From contig NZ_JAUSTK010000002.1 of assembly GCF_030812855.1 (NCBI RefSeq), forward strand, positions 310,001 through 374,000: 64,000 bases of DNA. Direction: 5' to 3'. Within the stretch, counting starts at the first letter, position 1. Each line of letters begins with the position of its first letter. Positions 8,016 to 17,667 of the stretch are shown piece by piece. A program made the position numbers and the translations under genes. Source of the stretch: Paenibacillus wynnii. GTDB lineage: Bacteria; Bacillota; Bacilli; Paenibacillales; Paenibacillaceae. The notes beneath the pieces are model-generated. The model had not been told where the DNA came from, made no database searches, and worked only from the letters and a program-made list of their open reading frames with translations.

Positions 8016-8817
8016 GCCGCACCCCTTTTCGAGAACCGCCCCACAGAATCATAAAGAGCGCCATAATGGCAATCAGGAAAACCGCAACCGTCGAACCCAT
8101 ACCCCAATCCTGTGTGACGAGAAAATGCTGCTCAATCGCGGTACCGAGCGTAATGACCCGGCTGCCGGCAATCAAGCGAGTAATCATAAATAGGGATAAG
8201 GCCGGGATGAACACAGCCATACAGCCGGAACGAACACCCGAAATCGTCAGCGGAAAAATAACCCGTCTGAACGTTGTCCAACTGGAAGCACCCAAATCCC
8301 GGGCCGCATCCAACAGTGATAGATTAAGCTCCTCAAGCGCACTGTAAATCGGCAGAATCATAAACGGAATAAATATATAGACCGATACGAACACGAAGCT
8401 GAAGCCTGTAAACAGAATTTGCTGTTCCCCGATTCCCAACAGATCCAGAAAAGTATTAACAGGCCCGAAGGTCCCGAATATGCCAATGAAGGCGTAGGTT
8501 TTGAGCAGCAGATTAATCCATGTCGGCAAAATAATCAGCAGCAGCCATAATTGCTTATGCTTGGTTCGTGTTAGCAGATAAGCCGCCGGATAGGCGATCA
8601 GCAGTGAAAAGACTGTAATTAAAAACGCATACCAAAAGGAGTTCAGCGTCATTTTCAGATATACAGGTGTAAAGAAGTTAAGGTAATTATTCAGCGTCAG
8701 ATGTCCATCCAGATCAAATAAAGAGTAATAGATGATTAGTAAGACCGGAGCTACTACGAATAAAGCGATCCATAAATAATAAGGGATTAGGTAATACGAC
8801 TTGCCCTTATTGTTCAT
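8005..8817 (-). CDS. potB: Spermidine/putrescine ABC transporter permease
   Basis: A 270-residue permease from the ATG at 8817 ([14 protein letters not shown]). Upstream in-frame codons would lie deep inside potA and lack a better ribosome binding site, while GGTGGAG sits just before this ATG. Six membrane segments are visible. The EAA loop reads [20 protein letters not shown]. The start overlaps the potA stop by 11 bp. Confidence 0.9.
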   Translation of the reverse strand: MNNKGKSYYLIPYYLWIALFVVAPVLLIIYYSLFDLDGHLTLNNYLNFFTPVYLKMTLNSFWYAFLITVFSLLIAYPAAYLLTRTKHKQLWLLLIILPTWINLLLKTYAFIGIFGTFGPVNTFLDLLGIGEQQILFTGFSFVFVSVYIFIPFMILPIYSALEELNLSLLDAARDLGASSWTTFRRVIFPLTISGVRSGCMAVFIPALSLFMITRLIAGSRVITLGTAIEQHFLVTQDWGMGSTVAVFLIAIMALFMILWGGSRKGVRHEK

Positions 8818-9931
8818 GGCTCTCCACCTCGCTGTAAGCTTCGAGACGTCTGTCGAATTCTTCCTCCGTTTCACCGAACCTCATAACATGGATCGCTTCT
8901 GGATCGAAGTACAGGCCGATTTCGCTGCCAACAACCGCCTTACGTGTTGAATGGACGAGCCATTCATGCCCGGAATCATCATAACAACTGATCTCATAAT
9001 GAACGCCCCGGAACAATTGGGAATCGACACGCACACGCAGCTTACCCTGTTCCAGTGTGGAGATCTCCAAGTCCTCCGGACGGATCACAATCTCTACAGA
9101 CTCATTAGGTTTAACCCCAGCATCTACACACTCAAAGCGGTGTCCATTGAACTCCACTAGATAATCCTCAATCATCACGCCGGGAACAATATTCGATTCC
9201 CCAATGAAATCCGCTACGAACCGGTTAATCGGCTCATCATAGATGTCGTTTGGCGTGCCGCTTTGCTCGATCTTCCCTTTATTCATAACAAAAATCCAGT
9301 CTGACATCGCCAGTGCTTCCTCTTGATCATGCGTAACAAAAATAAAGGTGATCCCCAGCCGCTGCTGCATTTCACGCAAAATATACTGCATCTCCGTACG
9401 CAGCTTCAAATCGAGGGCAGACAGCGGTTCATCCAGCAGCAGCACCTGCGGCTCGTTCACTATCGCCCGGGCAATGGCCACACGTTGACGCTGGCCGCCC
9501 GACATTTCATTAATGGCACGCTGATCATAGCCGACAAGATTGACGAAACGCAGTGCTTCTTGAACTTTTTGCGTAATGACGTCTTTTTTCAGCTTCTTAA
9601 TGCGCAGACCAAAGGCCACATTCTCAAATACGTTCAAGTGCGGAAATAATGCATAATCCTGAAACACCGTATTAACCTGCCGTTCGTTGGCGGGAATGTG
9701 GTTAATGATTTTACCATTCAAGTAAATAGAGCCTTCTGTTGGCTCCGCAAATCCCGCGATTAGACGCAATATGGTTGTTTTTCCACAGCCGGACGGACCG
9801 AGCAGCGTATAGAACTTCCCCTTTTCAATCTCAAAACTTACTCCCTTTAATACTGGATCTTCGTCGTCATACCGTTTAGTAACCTCGGCAAAAGAAATAA
9901 TGGTCCCTTCCTCGACAGCTATAGCAAACAA
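8807..9931 (-). CDS. potA: Spermidine/putrescine ABC transporter ATPase
   Basis: A full ABC ATPase of about 370 residues that powers polyamine uptake. Walker A is GPSGCGKTT, the Q-loop is [10 protein letters not shown], the signature is [14 protein letters not shown], Walker B is [13 protein letters not shown] and the switch histidine is [10 protein letters not shown]-terminal TOBE-type domain of about 100 residues follows. The start is unclear. The TTG at 9931 directly abuts GGGAGG with no spacer, while the codons at ideal distance are ATA, or ATT further in. Family members usually begin just before IISF. First gene of the operon. No local regulator is present. Confidence 0.9.
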   Translation of the reverse strand: MFAIAVEEGTIISFAEVTKRYDDEDPVLKGVSFEIEKGKFYTLLGPSGCGKTTILRLIAGFAEPTEGSIYLNGKIINHIPANERQVNTVFQDYALFPHLNVFENVAFGLRIKKLKKDVITQKVQEALRFVNLVGYDQRAINEMSGGQRQRVAIARAIVNEPQVLLLDEPLSALDLKLRTEMQYILREMQQRLGITFIFVTHDQEEALAMSDWIFVMNKGKIEQSGTPNDIYDEPINRFVADFIGESNIVPGVMIEDYLVEFNGHRFECVDAGVKPNESVEIVIRPEDLEISTLEQGKLRVRVDSQLFRGVHYEISCYDDSGHEWLVHSTRKAVVGSEIGLYFDPEAIHVMRFGETEEEFDRRLEAYSEVESHEQ

Positions 9932-10165
9932 CCTCCCTACTTATAGTAGTCCATCTTTATGGAGTGCTTATTCTCTTTTTTTCGACACATGAATAGATAT
10001 AGCATATAGGAAAAATCATACATTTGCGATAGTCTATCCTATTAAAACCCCCCATTTTGAAACTTAACAAGTTCGTAAAAACTGAACCCCATTCTGCCCA
10101 CTGCCCGGTGCTATAATGTAAACGACTGAAAGACAATGCTCTGTTTCCTAATTTTACGAAAAGAG

Positions 10166-11278
10166 ATGAAGGACATGAACGAGGGGTTACAAAACCGCCT
10201 TGAGAGATATGGGTTATCACTTTATATGATCCGGGTAACACTGGCCGCTTCCCTTTCCTGGATGGCCGTAAATGCTTTATACGGGGACCAATTTCTATAC
10301 TTTGCACCACTTGCGGCTATTCTAATTACTCAGGGAACGGTGAAGGCTTCGCTCGAAAAAGGGATTTACCGTCTGCTCGGCATCTTTCTGGGAGGTGTCG
10401 CCAGCCTTGTCGTTGGGCGTTTCTTCGATGTTAGCGGCTTCTCCATTCTGCTCATGCTGCTACTCGGGGTCGGGGTCGCCACCGCCTGCCGCATTAATAT
10501 CCAGGCCGTTACGCAAATCGGCGTCACTTCGATCCTTGCGCTTAGCTTCTATCAGGACAGCTATGTTCTGTGGCGGATCGCAGAGACCTTTATTGGTGTA
10601 GCCATAGCTGTAATAATCAACATTATTATTGTTCCCCCTAATGCCTTCGTCAAGGCTAAACGCATGACCTATGAGAGCAGTCTGTTATTGGCAGATGCAC
10701 TCAGCGGGCTTGCTACCGGTGGGCGCGGATATAAGCAGGCTGCGGATGCGCTAGATCAGGCAGGCCGATGGCTTAAGCGCGGGGGACAGGAGCAGAAAGA
10801 GCTGCATTTTACCTTATCCCACTACAAATACCGGAGCGAACTGAAGAAGCTGATGACTTCAACCGCCCACTTGAAGGTTATTCATTCGTATATTAAAGGG
10901 ATTGCGGAAGAAGTCCATCTCATCCCTTCGCATTATGTAGCCGCCGACTGGATGATAGAGGTAGTAGAAGCAACCGCCGATTGTATTGCCATCTATGGCA
11001 CCAAAGCTCTTTCTGAGGATGCCGATTACCAGGCATCGCTTGCGGATAACCTCCGCCGGGCTCGCGAACTGCAGCTTGCCAGTTTTTCGGAACTTCAAGG
11101 TCGGTGTTCCTTGGCAGCTATTCGTGATCTGGGAGCTGTCTTCTCTCACCTGAACCGATTGCTTGACGAGGTAGAACGTGCAGAGTTTGATACCTACGCT
11201 GCGGCTAGTGATCCATCGGGGCTTGAGGTGGCGCGGGCCGTTCGATTTGTGAAAAAGGGACTCTCCCACAAGCTGTAG
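10166..11278 (+). CDS. FUSC/aromatic-acid exporter-family membrane protein
   Basis: About 370 residues. The N-terminal half has five to six membrane segments with the family-typical FAPLAAILITQGTVKASLEKGIYRLLGIFLGG stretch, which here runs through the second and third segments. The C-terminal half is a soluble helical domain. It belongs to the ArAE_1/DUF939 type of predicted aromatic-acid or amphiphile exporters; the substrate is unknown. Two ATGs, at 10166 and 10175, are possible starts and neither has a textbook ribosome binding site. The terminator hairpin begins inside the last codons and serves the convergent flavin reductase too. Confidence 0.75.
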   Translation: MKDMNEGLQNRLERYGLSLYMIRVTLAASLSWMAVNALYGDQFLYFAPLAAILITQGTVKASLEKGIYRLLGIFLGGVASLVVGRFFDVSGFSILLMLLLGVGVATACRINIQAVTQIGVTSILALSFYQDSYVLWRIAETFIGVAIAVIINIIIVPPNAFVKAKRMTYESSLLLADALSGLATGGRGYKQAADALDQAGRWLKRGGQEQKELHFTLSHYKYRSELKKLMTSTAHLKVIHSYIKGIAEEVHLIPSHYVAADWMIEVVEATADCIAIYGTKALSEDADYQASLADNLRRARELQLASFSELQGRCSLAAIRDLGAVFSHLNRLLDEVERAEFDTYAAASDPSGLEVARAVRFVKKGLSHKL

Positions 11279-11299
11279 CTTGGGAGCGTCCCCTTTTTT
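11258..11299. terminator. Shared convergent terminator
   Basis: GGGAC-CTCCCA-AAGCT pairs with AGCTT-GGGAG-GTCCC, followed by CTTTTTT on the + strand. The stem overlaps the last codons of the FUSC gene and ends at the stop codon of the flavin reductase gene on the other strand. Confidence 0.85.
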
Positions 11300-11903
11300 A
11301 TTTGTTATCATACTGGGGTCTAGCCATATCAAAGGTTCGGCCTATCGTCCCGTAGGTGGCCCCCGCCAAACGACTTACAGGTTTCAGCTTATCGATATTA
11401 ATCCGGCCATTCTCATAAAGCTCATCTTCAATATAGAATACTAAGACCTCACCGATAATCATATCGGATTTACCCAGATCCACGTGCTGCACTAATCTGC
11501 ATTCCATGGCGATCTTACATTCCTGTACACGCGGAACCCTTATCTCTTGTGCCGGAACCGTCGTAAGCCCCGCGAGACTGATTTCACTAATCCCATGAGG
11601 TGCATTAATGGAGGTATAGTTAATCGCCTCGATATTATCCTCGTCTGCAATATGAACTACAAATTCCTTATTGCCCAGTATGTTACGGGAGGTGCCTTTC
11701 ATCTCCCCATTCGGCAACCGATTACAAGAGAACATAATCATAGGCGGATCATTATTGACAATGTTGAAGAAACTAAACGGTGCTGCATTCACAATTCCCT
11801 CTTCATCTATGGAAGTTACAAAGGCAATGGGTCTAGGTACAATACTGCCGATCAATAGCTTGTAATTCTCATGAACCGTCTGAGTTTCTGCACGGATAAA
11901 CAT
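11298..11903 (-). CDS. Flavin reductase-like protein (split-barrel FMN-binding)
   Basis: A 201-residue protein of the flavin reductase-like family. GSIVPRPIAFVTSIDEEGIVNAAPFSFFN near residues 18-46 is the FMN-binding start of these split-barrel proteins. They bind FMN and reduce it or act as the reductase of a two-component oxygenase. The physiological partner is not evident. The gene is divergent from the aldo/keto reductase, and a dyad at 11922-11937 lies between them. Confidence 0.82.
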   Translation of the reverse strand: MFIRAETQTVHENYKLLIGSIVPRPIAFVTSIDEEGIVNAAPFSFFNIVNNDPPMIMFSCNRLPNGEMKGTSRNILGNKEFVVHIADEDNIEAINYTSINAPHGISEISLAGLTTVPAQEIRVPRVQECKIAMECRLVQHVDLGKSDMIIGEVLVFYIEDELYENGRINIDKLKPVSRLAGATYGTIGRTFDMARPQYDNK

Positions 11904-11921
11904 TTACATCCCCCTTTTTTC

Positions 11922-11937
11922 CATTGGTAACCAAATG
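11922..11937. promoter_or_regulatory. Dyad between divergent oxidoreductase genes
   Basis: CATTGGTAACCAAATG is an imperfect palindrome (CATTGGT / ACCAAATG) 19 bp upstream of the flavin reductase start, and ACCAA recurs as AACCAATTAG near 11960. It is well placed to control one or both divergent genes. The regulator is not in the window. Confidence 0.35.
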
Positions 11938-11996
11938 AATTATACTTATATATATCATAACCAATTAGTAATGCCTACAACTAAGGAGTGATTCCC

Positions 11997-12974
11997 CTGG
12001 ATTATCGTCAGCTTGGACCTAGTGGACTACAAGTATCTGCTCTCGGACTCGGTACGAATGCCTTCGGCAAACGGGCCGATCAAACGGGGTCGATTGAGAT
12101 TATACATGCAGCTTTGGATCAGGGTATTAACTTTATAGATACGGCCAATATTTATGCAGGAACGGAATCCGAACGTATTATCGGGGTTGCGCTTGCGGGC
12201 AGACGGCAGCAGGCCGTTTTGACAACCAAGGCTGGACTGGTTGCAAGAAAAGGCCCCAACGGATCCGGCGCTTCCCGCCACCATCTCATGCAGGAGTTGG
12301 AAGATAGTCTGCGCCGCTTAAGAACAGACTACGTTGATCTGTACCAGATCCATACCTTTGATCCGCGAACTCCGCTTGAGGAGACCTTACGGACGTTAGA
12401 TGATATGATTTCCTCAGGGAAGGTCCGCTATATCGGCGCATCCAACTATTTCGCTTGGGAACTCATGAAAGCTCTCGGTATCAGCGAAGCGAAGAACTTC
12501 TCTCGATATATATCCATTCAGTGCAGCTACTCCCTCGCCGACCGCACACCCGAGCAGGAGCTTGTGCCGCTCTGTCTGGATCAAGGAATCGGAATGATCC
12601 CTTACTTTCCGCTTGCCGGGGGTATTTTGACCGGGAAATACAATGCAGGTACCGACGCGCCAGCAGGCTCCCGGGCAGATACGGACCCTAATTTCAGCAG
12701 ATTTCTCAGCGACAGCCGCATTCAGCTGGGGGAAACCATTGGGCATATTGCCGCAAATCTCGGACATTCCCCTACTGCACTTTCTTTAGCTTGGCTTATG
12801 GGCAGACCCGCCGTTTCTACCGTTATCGTTGGTGCCACCAAGGTCGAACAGCTTAAGGAAAACTTGAAAAGTATCTCTATTTCACTGGATCAGCACACTC
12901 TGGACAATCTCGATCAAGCCAGCAGCTCTTTTCGACATGGAGAGCCGTTCGCCTTTTACCGTTTACCGGAATAA
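11997..12974 (+). CDS. Aldo/keto reductase
   Basis: A 325-residue TIM-barrel NADPH reductase. Family features include the start DYRQLGPSGLQVSALGLG, the FIDTANIYAGTESE segment holding the catalytic Asp and Tyr, LTTKAG with the Lys, and DLYQIHTFDP with the His. The C-terminal VIVGATKVEQLKEN region binds NADPH. The likely start is a CTG at 11997: AAGGAG at 11983-11988 is then 8 nt away, and the product begins MDYRQLG as relatives do. The only upstream in-frame alternative, GTG at 11988, overlaps the ribosome binding site. The substrate is unknown. It is followed closely by an aldehyde dehydrogenase, so the pair may handle related carbonyl compounds. Confidence 0.88.
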   Translation: MDYRQLGPSGLQVSALGLGTNAFGKRADQTGSIEIIHAALDQGINFIDTANIYAGTESERIIGVALAGRRQQAVLTTKAGLVARKGPNGSGASRHHLMQELEDSLRRLRTDYVDLYQIHTFDPRTPLEETLRTLDDMISSGKVRYIGASNYFAWELMKALGISEAKNFSRYISIQCSYSLADRTPEQELVPLCLDQGIGMIPYFPLAGGILTGKYNAGTDAPAGSRADTDPNFSRFLSDSRIQLGETIGHIAANLGHSPTALSLAWLMGRPAVSTVIVGATKVEQLKENLKSISISLDQHTLDNLDQASSSFRHGEPFAFYRLPE

Positions 12975-13021
12975 AGAATACGCCCGCACCCAACCCTAGC
13001 AGCCCAAAGGAGCGTTTTTCA

Positions 13022-14413
13022 GTGGAACAACTAACTTCTCATCATATAGAGGACATGCTTGCAGAGCATCGGCATTTTTTTGACAGCGGCAGTACTAGAG
13101 AGGCTTCGTTTCGAATCCAGCAGCTGCAGAAGTTGAGGGAGGTCATCCTTCGCAACGAAAGCCGAATCATTACCGCCTTGAACACCGATCTTCATAAAAG
13201 CGAATTCGAGGCTTACTCCAACGAAATAGGCTTTGTACTGGACAGTATAAGATCCGTGACTAAGAAGCTGCACCGGTGGATGAAGCCTGTGAAGGTCAAA
13301 TCACCCCTGCATTTATTTCCGTCCAAAAGCTATACGCTAAGCGAGCCTTATGGAACGGTACTGATTATTGGCCCTTTTAACTACCCGTTTCAATTGCTGA
13401 TGGAACCTTTGATTGGAGCGATGGCTGCGGGTAACGGCGCCGTCCTCAAGCCCTCAGAGAGTACCCCGATAGTGTCGGCCCTTATTCGGGAAATGATCAG
13501 TGAAACCTTTGATAAGTCTTATATCCGTGTAGTGGAGGGTGAAAGAGAAACCACATCCCTGCTTATTCACGCTAAATTCGATTATATCTTCTTCACCGGG
13601 AGTGTGCCGGTCGGCAGGATTGTGATGGAGGCTGCTGCCAAGAACCTCACCCCTGTAACGTTAGAGCTTGGGGGTAAAAGCCCTGTCATTGTCGACAAAA
13701 GCGCTAATCTGGAGCTTGCGGCCAAACGCATTGTCTGGGGCAAGCTGATTAATGCCGGTCAAACCTGCATCGCCCCCGATTATTTACTTGCTCATAGTGA
13801 TATCGCAGCTAAGCTGATTTCACTACTCAAGCATTACATCACGGAATTCTATGGCTCCGATGCGCAGAACAACCCCGATTACGGCCGGATTGTTAATGCA
13901 CGTCAGGTTCAGAGACTAGCCCGGTTAATAGAGCGTGATAAAGAGAAGGTAATTATGGGCGGTAAGGTGGCACCGGAGGATTTATACGTAGAGCCTACTC
14001 TGCTCTACCCTGTAACCTGGGATCAAGCTTCGATGGAGGATGAAATCTTCGGCCCCATTCTCCCCATTATGGAGTACCGTCATTTAGAGGAGGCTATACA
14101 GACTATAAAGGATCATCCCAAACCGCTGGCATTATATCTGTTCACAGAGGATCGAAATGTGGAACACGAGGTTCTAAGCAGAGTCTCTTTCGGTGGAGGA
14201 TGTATTAATGATACGATCTCCCATGTAGCCAGTCCCAACCTCCCCTTCGGCGGAGTCGGTAACTCAGGTATGGGTGCTTATCACGGCAAACATAGCTTCG
14301 ACCTCTTTTCCCATCGCAAAAGCATTGTAAAACGGAGCACGAAGATAGATTTCGGCGTCGTCTATCCACCTTACGGAAATAAGGTGAAGCTTGCACGGAA
14401 GCTTTTGAAATAG
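13022..14413 (+). CDS. Aldehyde dehydrogenase (class 3-like)
   Basis: A 463-residue NAD(P)-dependent aldehyde dehydrogenase. The general base is in LELGGKSP and the catalytic cysteine in NAGQTCIAPDY. The FFTGSVPVGR segment, the short N-terminus and the EIFGPILPI and PFGGVGNSGMG motifs fit the ALDH3/YwdH group of fatty or aromatic aldehyde dehydrogenases. GTG start at 13022 with AAAGGAG at 13006-13012. Only 47 bp separate it from the aldo/keto reductase, so the two are probably co-transcribed. A truncated group II intron begins 23 bp past its stop. Confidence 0.92.
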   Translation: MEQLTSHHIEDMLAEHRHFFDSGSTREASFRIQQLQKLREVILRNESRIITALNTDLHKSEFEAYSNEIGFVLDSIRSVTKKLHRWMKPVKVKSPLHLFPSKSYTLSEPYGTVLIIGPFNYPFQLLMEPLIGAMAAGNGAVLKPSESTPIVSALIREMISETFDKSYIRVVEGERETTSLLIHAKFDYIFFTGSVPVGRIVMEAAAKNLTPVTLELGGKSPVIVDKSANLELAAKRIVWGKLINAGQTCIAPDYLLAHSDIAAKLISLLKHYITEFYGSDAQNNPDYGRIVNARQVQRLARLIERDKEKVIMGGKVAPEDLYVEPTLLYPVTWDQASMEDEIFGPILPIMEYRHLEEAIQTIKDHPKPLALYLFTEDRNVEHEVLSRVSFGGGCINDTISHVASPNLPFGGVGNSGMGAYHGKHSFDLFSHRKSIVKRSTKIDFGVVYPPYGNKVKLARKLLK

Positions 14414-14436
14414 ACTGGTTGCAATAGAAATAGAAA

Positions 14437-14825
14437 ATCGAGTAGGAGGGGGCGGTAAGCCCCCGTCCTCTCACACCACCGTACATGCGGGTCCGCATAC
14501 GGCGGTTCCAAAAGGTTAACCAAGCTCCAGATAACGTGAAAGCAAACTTTTCAGCCCTTTCGCTTCCCAATAGGAAGTAGGAAGGGCATTATTTATGTTC
14601 CGGGACATTTTCCATACGCCTCTGCGTGAGTTTCCCATCATGAAACAGGCCCATTCGGGAACGCCGAGCGCTCGTAGTTCCCGAATTCGTGTTCGGACTC
14701 GTTTCCATTGCTTCCATAGGCACATTCGGAGTCTTCTCCGAATCCATTGGTCCAGGTTCTGGAGGTGCGTCTTTGCCGACGCTAGTCGAAAGTAACCTAG
14801 CCAACCCATCATATAGCGGTTTAAG
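14437..14825 (-). mobile_element. 5'-truncated group II intron (IIC-type) remnant
   Basis: The 3' end of a group II intron on the minus strand. It holds the last 100 or so codons of the maturase (14516 to about 14825; the maturase domain LNRYMMGWLGYFRLASAKTH and on), domain V at 14475-14506 and domain VI. By eye it is identical to 20532-20896 of the second intron, except that it keeps 10 bp (14807-14816) deleted there. Similarity stops abruptly at 14825, so the 5' three quarters are missing. This looks like an incomplete insertion or a deletion remnant. Confidence 0.85.
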
Positions 14826-14839
14826 TCAGGAACCATGCC

Positions 14840-15847
14840 TTACACACATTCAGGAATATTGCTTTGAGATTGGAGTGCCGGCCTACCAATAGGATAATAG
14901 GAGAACCCAAGCGTCCTTGCCTTTTCTGCAAGGATCGTATTTCTACCATCGATTAATACAACCCCAGACATTGCTGATTTGATTGACGCCAGATCCACTT
15001 CCACAAATTCTCTCCATTCTGTTAGCAGACAGACGGCATCGCAGTTTTCTGCAGCTTGCAATGCTGAATCGCACCATGTCATAGAAGGGTGGTCGTAAAT
15101 TCGGCGGAAATTATTCATCGCTACCGGATCATACAAGTTTAGTTTTACCCCTAGTTTAATTAATGCCTTAATAATTTGCAGAGCAGGTGATTCTCTAACA
15201 TCATCCGTATCCGGTTTAAAAGCCAGACCCCATACACCCACTGTTCGTCCTGCAAGATTACCTAGTGCCTGTTGTAATTTCTCAACAATTTTACTATATT
15301 GGCTATTATTAACCTCTACGACTGACTTAAGAAGTTTGAAATCATATTCAATATTTCCGGCAATTTGAATCAGTGCTTTTGTATCCTTAGGGAAACAGGA
15401 GCCTCCGTAGCCGATGCCAGCTCTTAAGAAAGATCTAATGCATTTTTGGCCACAAAAATTTCCTTTATTAATGAGATCGCGAACATTTGTGAAAAGGTTC
15501 AGGCCGATGTAACAGAGGTAGCCCGGGGAATGGGACTGGATAAAAGAATCGGTTCTAGTTAGCAGTTCGATAGCAGATTCACTATTTGCACCGATTACAA
15601 CCCGGTCTGGATGAAGAGTATCATGAATAGCTGAACCCTCTCTTAAAAACTCAGGCAGTGAAGCGAGGTCAAATCTTCCTGTATAACAAGCTTTAATCCA
15701 CTCAGCTATTTTGTCGTTAGTACCAACGGGAACGGTACTCTTAACACAAATAACTTTATAGCTGTTCATGGCCCGGCCGATTTCTTGAGCTGCATATTTA
15801 ACAAAGGAAAGATCGGCCTCTCCATTAGGAAGTTGCGGAGTACCCAA
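14840..15847 (-). pseudogene. UDP-glucose 6-dehydrogenase, N-terminus missing
   Basis: The frame encodes residues from about position 85 to the end of a UDP-glucose/GDP-mannose dehydrogenase. It enters at GTPQLPNGEADLSFV, has the KSTVPVGT motif, the catalytic cysteine in GIGYGGSCFPKDTKAL, and the C-terminal UDP-binding domain (GLAFKPDTDDVRESPAL). The N-terminal NAD-binding GxGxxG region is absent. Upstream the sequence switches at about 15842-15850 to a fragment of another dehydrogenase. With no nucleotide-binding domain it cannot be an active enzyme. The function of the intact ancestor would have been UDP-glucuronate supply for surface polysaccharide. Confidence 0.85.
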
Positions 15848-16115
15848 ACGGGTTTTCTGCTTCTCGAACTACCCTTTCTCCTGAACGCAAATCACGCATG
15901 CCGGCAAGCATCAGCAAAAGTGCCTGCTCCGCTACTGCTGAATGTGCCAACCTTGCATAAATATCGTAAGGTATTGCCCTTTCCTTGATTGCAGTAAAAT
16001 CAACCTCACGATGATCTTGTCCATAGAACTGGATAAACTTTAGAGAGTGTGCGGAAGTTAAATGCTCACTACGCAGGGGTAATCCTTTTGTTCTCAGAAA
16101 GTCAGCAGTGGGCAT
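15842..16115 (-). pseudogene. D-2-hydroxyacid dehydrogenase fragment
   Basis: About 90 residues match the substrate-binding start of D-isomer-specific 2-hydroxyacid dehydrogenases. LKFIQFYGQDHREVDFTAIKERAIP corresponds to the N-domain, and AHSAVAEQALLLMLAGMRDL to the hinge helix. The NAD-binding domain and the C-terminus are missing. The frame runs into the UDP-glucose dehydrogenase fragment and ends there in a few unrelated codons (last stop at 15825). Its ATG at 16115 is 18 bp after the small gene upstream, so it was probably the third gene of that operon before the deletion. Confidence 0.75.
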
Positions 16116-16133
16116 AAGCTTATAAGCTTCTTC

Positions 16134-16337
16134 CTAATTCTCGGTGATCATTAATTTTATTGGCAGTCCCCCGAATAACCCACCCTTATCCAGCAGGGTA
16201 TCTTCTCCAAGAGATATGTTCAACGCTCTTAACTGATGCAGCAAACGTTCATCTAGTTCTGCAGTTTTCATCAAGGCAAACCCAAAACTTCCAGCACCAT
16301 CAAGTTCGGCAACTAAAATACGAATCTCATGTTGCAT
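16134..16337 (-). CDS. Small protein of unknown function
   Basis: 67 residues, acidic in part, with a glycine-rich middle (ELDGAGSFGFALMKTAELDE) and LGEDTLLDKGGLFGG. I do not recognise the family. The ATG is one base after the stop of the BtrH-like gene upstream and has GAGGAAG in front of it, so it is translated with that gene. Its conserved-looking coupling suggests it serves the same pathway. Confidence 0.6.
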   Translation of the reverse strand: MQHEIRILVAELDGAGSFGFALMKTAELDERLLHQLRALNISLGEDTLLDKGGLFGGLPIKLMITEN

Positions 16338-16338
16338 A

Positions 16339-17625
16339 TTACTCTTCCTCTTTTTCTAAAATTCTGTCATGAATGGCGTGGAGCCAAGCCTTCTCCATCT
16401 CAATAATTTCAAGAAGATGTGTCTGCACATTCTCTACCGGCTTCCAGTCACTTCTGACTAGTGCACGTACCATCAAAGGCTTCATTATCATCCAGTGCTT
16501 CCGTATATCTGTATATCCTTTATTAAAAAACTCTTTTTCCTCCGCTTTCAGTGCATCCAAGAATATATTCACAAAATGATCCCGTATATTATTAATATTG
16601 CTTAACTGAGAGTATATAAGCTCTAAGCGCTGGTTAATTACTGAAGTTTCACAGGTCCGAAGGTGATTCATATCTTCAATTAACTGCTCTATGCCTCTAA
16701 ATCCATGTCCGGAAAACTGTTGCTGCTCCATATGTTCAACAGTTTCAGCGATTGCCTTTCGGCGGTTTTGATCCGGTGTAATAGAAATATAATCTCTCCA
16801 CTCAGTAGTCCAGCAGGTATTTCCCTCGTTTATGTAAGCCTTCTCAATTTCATCCTGAGTATACCAACCCTTGGTCTCACTTAATGGATCGAGAATATAA
16901 AAATGATCTTCTGCATACTTCTCAACTATAAAGTATCTAGGCATATGTTTTTTTTCATATAAATCAGTAAAAGGAAGATGATACGTATCTCCTAATACGA
17001 TTACACCGGTTCTATCCTTGACTTTTTCACGAAGATTTTGAGAGCCTTCCTGAAATTTTAGAACCAGCCCATATAATGATCTCAGTTTTACAAGGAGTGT
17101 TAATCTATCCAGACCAACTATCAGATTACTTTGAAGTTCCCTGGCTGCTGAGAGCGAGTTCACCTCAATAAAGAGGTAAGCTTTAACATTATTAAGCTGG
17201 GAGAATGGTATCACCCTTTTTTCCGAGTCATTCGCAGTAATAATTATGAACTGATTAAAAGTTCTATTAATATCCGTAATAATGGCATATTCTTTAGTGG
17301 GTAAATACAAAAGTATAGGTTGGCCATTACTAAGCATATTTTCCGTACGTGCGACCCAGCTACTATCTGGTGCAGGCATCAGTTCATATCCATACCGGCA
17401 TAAGCGTTCTCTGATCATTAAAATAGCGCTTTTACTTAATTCCATATTATCAAGCCATGAAAGCACCTTAACCTGCAGTTCTCCAAAATCACGCTGTAAA
17501 TAAAATCTCCAGGCATACGATAAAAGCAAATCTTCACTTAATCCCTTCATTCGCAGCAGTGTAGCAATAACGGATAGAAAGCACTCGTGGCCACCCATAT
17601 TAACTAATTTAATCTCTTCTTCCAT
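16339..17625 (-). CDS. BtrH-like (C39-fold) protein, putative acyl transfer
   Basis: A 428-residue protein not closely recognised, but residues 1-260 show the pattern of the BtrH N-terminal domain. There is a cysteine near the start (C15 in GGHECFLSV), the segment GVIVLGDTYHLPFTDLYEKKH, then HMPRYFIVEKY with H227 and FYILDPL with D246. This Cys/His/Asp order is that of papain/C39-like enzymes. In butirosin synthesis BtrH moves an acyl group from a carrier protein to an amine. The C-terminal 170 residues are helical and unassigned. It is translated with the 67-residue gene (one-base gap). A free-standing carrier protein and a second protein of the same pattern lie just across the divergent promoter region. 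Function is inferred, not shown. Confidence 0.6.
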   Translation of the reverse strand: MEEEIKLVNMGGHECFLSVIATLLRMKGLSEDLLLSYAWRFYLQRDFGELQVKVLSWLDNMELSKSAILMIRERLCRYGYELMPAPDSSWVARTENMLSNGQPILLYLPTKEYAIITDINRTFNQFIIITANDSEKRVIPFSQLNNVKAYLFIEVNSLSAARELQSNLIVGLDRLTLLVKLRSLYGLVLKFQEGSQNLREKVKDRTGVIVLGDTYHLPFTDLYEKKHMPRYFIVEKYAEDHFYILDPLSETKGWYTQDEIEKAYINEGNTCWTTEWRDYISITPDQNRRKAIAETVEHMEQQQFSGHGFRGIEQLIEDMNHLRTCETSVINQRLELIYSQLSNINNIRDHFVNIFLDALKAEEKEFFNKGYTDIRKHWMIMKPLMVRALVRSDWKPVENVQTHLLEIIEMEKAWLHAIHDRILEKEEE

Positions 17626-17667
17626 TACGCTCCTTCCTCTAATCCCACAACGGCATTAGCCTGAATA

